Source of the DNA: Desemzia sp045528445
Lineage (GTDB): Bacteria > Bacillota > Bacilli > Lactobacillales > Carnobacteriaceae
Reading direction: 5' to 3'
DNA: 45,560 nucleotides
NCBI RefSeq assembly: GCF_045528445.1
Contig: NZ_JBGQQU010000029.1
Coordinates: 1-45,560 of the forward strand
The notes below the pieces were generated by a model. That model was not told where the DNA came from, made no database searches, and saw nothing but the letters and a program-made list of their open reading frames with translations. The position numbers were made by a program, and so were the translations under genes. Numbering within the stretch: the first letter of the stretch is position 1; each line of letters opens with the position of its first letter. Below are positions 43,364-45,560 of the stretch, piece by piece.

Positions 43364-44386
43364 CTATTTCATTGAAGTAACTTTCTGCAGCGTATTATAA
43401 AGTCTCCACTGTTCTTCTCCATCTTGTCCTTCTTTCTCTGAAAATGAAATAAAGCGATCAAATGCTTCTTCATTCCATGAATGCCAAGAAGTAACTAGTC
43501 TACCAAAAAACTGATTAGAAGCTTTCACTTCTTTCGCAGCAGTATTTGCTTCATTAAATAGTTGTTCAGCAACATCTTGTTTGAACCAACATGATGGCAT
43601 TACAGAAAATCCATGTTCCATGAAATATTTTGGTGTTGGAAATCCATTTTCGCGTTCATCATAATGCCAATCTAACAGAATTATATCTTTTGGTATGTTT
43701 TCGATTGCATGGAAAGTACCAAATGTGTCCCCTTCCCAATTATCATAGCCAAATAATTCTGCATCAATTAATCTATCTCCCCACATCATAACTGTTACTC
43801 CACATTCTTTATTCAAATGGGAATACATATCATTTACAGCTTTAGTAAATAGTTCTGCGCGGTTTCCACCATTACATCGCTCGCATTGATCACTCGCTAT
43901 TTCATATACTTCATCCATTCCAATATGGAAATAATTTGCAGAAAATCCATTGATCAGTTCATCCATCAAATCAAAAACGATTTCATTTACATTTGGATGT
44001 TGAGGACACCAACTGCGGCAAAAAATTTCCGGCCATTCAGCATCCAACGGAATGTTAGGCGTTTCATCAAATTCAGGATAAGCTGTTAGTAACGCACTTC
44101 TACTTCCTCCCCAACCTTGATGTCCTAAACTTTGCATCAATGGCACAATCTCTATACCTAAATTTCTTGAAAATGCTGATAAGTTAGCAGCATCATCTGT
44201 TGTTAATGCGTTTTTCCCACCATCGATTTCGGGGTGACTTTTAAAAACAAATGATTTATCAATTTCTAGAATAAGCATATCTACTCCAGCCGGAGCGAGT
44301 ACCTTTTCCATCAATATTTTTAATTCTGGAATCAAATTTCTATCTCCAAAACGGAGATGAAAAGCATTATAAGTATGATTAGTCAT
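43364..44386 (-). CDS. Single-domain GH20 hexosaminidase (hexosaminidase D-like)
   Basis: A 340-residue protein that is only a TIM barrel, lacking the N-terminal zincin-like domain. The catalytic Asp158-Glu159 pair is in YFHIGMDEV, followed by a CERCNG segment also seen in hexosaminidase D-type proteins. QSLGHQGWGG matches the substrate-pocket region. It is cytoplasmic by its lack of a signal peptide. The ATG at 44386 has AAGGAG 12 bases upstream, better than the in-frame ATG at 44407. It is monocistronic. Its likely target is a beta-GlcNAc or beta-GalNAc linkage distinct from that of GH20C, possibly chitobiose. Confidence 0.85.
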   Translation of the reverse strand: MTNHTYNAFHLRFGDRNLIPELKILMEKVLAPAGVDMLILEIDKSFVFKSHPEIDGGKNALTTDDAANLSAFSRNLGIEIVPLMQSLGHQGWGGSRSALLTAYPEFDETPNIPLDAEWPEIFCRSWCPQHPNVNEIVFDLMDELINGFSANYFHIGMDEVYEIASDQCERCNGGNRAELFTKAVNDMYSHLNKECGVTVMMWGDRLIDAELFGYDNWEGDTFGTFHAIENIPKDIILLDWHYDERENGFPTPKYFMEHGFSVMPSCWFKQDVAEQLFNEANTAAKEVKASNQFFGRLVTSWHSWNEEAFDRFISFSEKEGQDGEEQWRLYNTLQKVTSMK

Positions 44387-44502
44387 TTCGTTAGTATACT
44401 CCTTCATTTTGTTTTTTCATTCGTAATTTTCTTTAAATTGTAAACTTGGTAGTTTATAGCTTATAATTCCTCCTACTCTAATTTATTTCCTCATACAAAA
44501 AA

Positions 44503-44576
44503 AGACACCGCTTTCAAAAAGAGTCTCGTTACTATCTTAACATCCAAAAAAATTAATACAATCAATTGTGTTAATT
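44503..44576 (-). promoter_or_regulatory. Promoter of the single-domain GH20 gene, with cre site and 26-bp dyad
   Basis: On the minus strand TTGTAT (44561-44556) and TAAGAT (44539-44534) are 16 bp apart. A cre site TGAAAGCGGTGTCT (44516-44503) lies just after the start, in roadblock position. A dyad with 12-bp arms (44551-44562 with 44565-44576, one mismatch; core ACAAT-CA-ATTGT) covers the -35, which suggests a second, unidentified repressor. Confidence 0.65.
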
Positions 44577-44682
44577 TTTTTCTTATAACCATCACTAGTT
44601 TCAATTGATTCCAAGATGTAAAAGTACACTAATCTACTGCAGGAAAATATCTAGACAAGTTAAAAAAAACTTGAAACCCATA

Positions 44683-44726
44683 TAAAAAAGCACCACAACT
44701 GTTAAAAACAACATTTGCGGTACTTC
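44683..44726 (-). terminator. Terminator of the NAD(P)-binding protein gene
   Basis: On the minus strand AGTACCGCAA-TGTT pairs with AACA-TTGTGGTGCT with a small bulge and G-U pairs, then six T. Confidence 0.75.
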
Positions 44727-44732
44727 TTATTT

Positions 44733-45392
44733 TTACAGTTGGTTCAACGCTTCTTCAATCGATTGTTCCCCGGTCACTAAGTCAAAAGCTTTGCGGTAAG
44801 TTTTTTCATTGTCTAAACTAGTCACAATCACTTTGGCTACATCTTCGCGAGGAACAGTTTTTTCATCTGATTCAGATATTTCTAAATTCCCTGCAACTTT
44901 GATTTTATCTTTAGCGGGTTCATCCAACAATCCACCTGGACGAACGATTGTATACTCTAAGCCGCTTTGTTCCAAGGCCTTGTCTGCATAATGTTTGGCA
45001 ACGTAATAAGGTCTCATGTCTCTACTCCAACCTTCACGATTGTTGGCTCCAAATGCACTGACCATTACAAATCGGTTAACGCCGACATTTTGAGCAGCTT
45101 CCATCACTTTTACAGCGCCATCTAAGTCAATCAATAACGTTTTATCTGCACCAGTACTTCCGCCAGATCCAGCTGAAAATACCACTGCATCCTTCCCTTT
45201 AACAGCCTCTTCTAAATCTGTTACAGGTCCTTCTAAATTGCCTAAATAAGCCTCAATACCTTTTTGTTTCAGTTCTTCTACTTGTTCTTCTTTACGTACA
45301 AAGGCTGTGACGGAATGAGTATCACTTTCTTCCAGCATATTTACCACTTGACGTCCTATTTTTCCATTTGCTCCGACTACTAATACTTTCAT
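44733..45392 (-). CDS. NAD(P)H-binding atypical SDR oxidoreductase
   Basis: A 219-residue Rossmann-fold protein of the NmrA/YwnB-like atypical short-chain dehydrogenases. The dinucleotide motif VVGANGKIGRQV lies at residues 5-16, YYVAKHYAD holds the family's Tyr/Lys region and TIVRPGGLLDE is the typical substrate-side loop. Such proteins are often NAD(P)H-dependent reductases or redox sensors; the substrate is unknown. AAAGGGG precedes the ATG. It ends the N-glycan island on the right and has its own terminator. Confidence 0.88.
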   Translation of the reverse strand: MKVLVVGANGKIGRQVVNMLEESDTHSVTAFVRKEEQVEELKQKGIEAYLGNLEGPVTDLEEAVKGKDAVVFSAGSGGSTGADKTLLIDLDGAVKVMEAAQNVGVNRFVMVSAFGANNREGWSRDMRPYYVAKHYADKALEQSGLEYTIVRPGGLLDEPAKDKIKVAGNLEISESDEKTVPREDVAKVIVTSLDNEKTYRKAFDLVTGEQSIEEALNQL

Positions 45393-45533
45393 TCATACTT
45401 TCCCCTTTCATTTCTATCTCTGATTTAACCATAACATAATGCCTACTGAACAATTGGGCTAATTTGAAATGGAGAAAAGTTCAATAGAACTAAACAGCTT
45501 TTTTTCCGATTTTTCAGTTGTCCAAAAAAAGAG

Positions 45534-45547
45534 CGCAAGCGATTGCG
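45534..45547. promoter_or_regulatory. MalR/LacI-type operator at the right edge
   Basis: CGCAAGCGATTGCG is a near-perfect palindrome of the CGCAAACGTTTGCG kind bound by MalR-type LacI repressors. It probably belongs to a gene beyond the window; a -35-like TTGTCC lies nearby at 45519-45524 on the plus strand. Confidence 0.4.
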
Positions 45548-45560
45548 ATTAATGTTATCT

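Noticed and set aside
43364..44386. GH18 or GH85 endoglycosidase identity for the 340-residue barrel
   Set aside because: It lacks the DxxDxDxE motif of GH18 and carries the GMDE pair of GH20, so no endoglycosidase is present in the window.
1..45560. tRNA, rRNA, integrase or insertion sequence that could bound the glycan island
   Set aside because: None was found by reading either strand, apart from the partial group II intron far to the left.

Overview
The window looks like a chromosomal segment of a low-GC Gram-positive bacterium of the order Lactobacillales. A Carnobacteriaceae-type genome is my best guess, but I could not run a comparison. The grounds are strong AGGAGG ribosome binding sites, consensus sigma-A promoters, CcpA cre-like sites, a tyrosyl T-box leader, LAAC/TGC lipoboxes and sugar ABC importers that lack their own ATPase. 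No rRNA, tRNA or CRISPR array was seen.

Left part (1-15.8 kb): mixed housekeeping and accessory genes. The left edge is the 5' end of a group II intron sitting directly behind the terminator of a HAD phosphatase gene. Next come a three-gene CUT1 sugar importer (1322-4379), a fluoride-riboswitch-controlled CLC-F antiporter (4715-6067), a luciferase-like monooxygenase, a metallo-beta-lactamase-fold hydrolase and a repeat-rich 550-bp intergenic region. These are followed by an autoregulated GntR/ABC exporter operon with an exported protein (8584-11773), T-box-controlled tyrS, a GNAT acetyltransferase and an amidase.

Central and right part (15.9-44.4 kb): every gene lies on the minus strand, and together they form a nearly complete intracellular pathway for complex N-glycans that still carry asparagine. 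In order of transcription there are three blocks. (i) A GH20 hexosaminidase (own promoter), then a second unit with GH20C-type hexosaminidase, a small lipoprotein, GH29 fucosidase and GH13 glucosidase. (ii) A YesL-family membrane protein and a transmembrane AraC-type sensor-regulator. (iii) An approximately 18-kb operon starting with an LplB/LplC/solute-binding importer and continuing with GH125, GH1, GH38, GH92, GH2 beta-galactosidase, glycosylasparaginase, an M20 dipeptidase and a sialidase. None of the hydrolases has a visible signal peptide, no endoglycosidase or PNGase is present, and cre-like sites sit on the promoters.

The inferred working model is that the sensor detects glycan outside, the Lpl-type importer (borrowing a shared ATPase) brings in glyco-asparagine or short glycopeptides, and the cytoplasmic enzymes strip Neu5Ac, Gal, GlcNAc, Fuc and alpha-Man. 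GH1 may remove the core beta-Man, GH20 splits chitobiose, the dipeptidase trims the peptide stub and glycosylasparaginase finally splits GlcNAc from Asn. The last 1.2 kb holds an ordinary NAD(P)-binding oxidoreductase and a LacI/MalR-like operator at the very edge.
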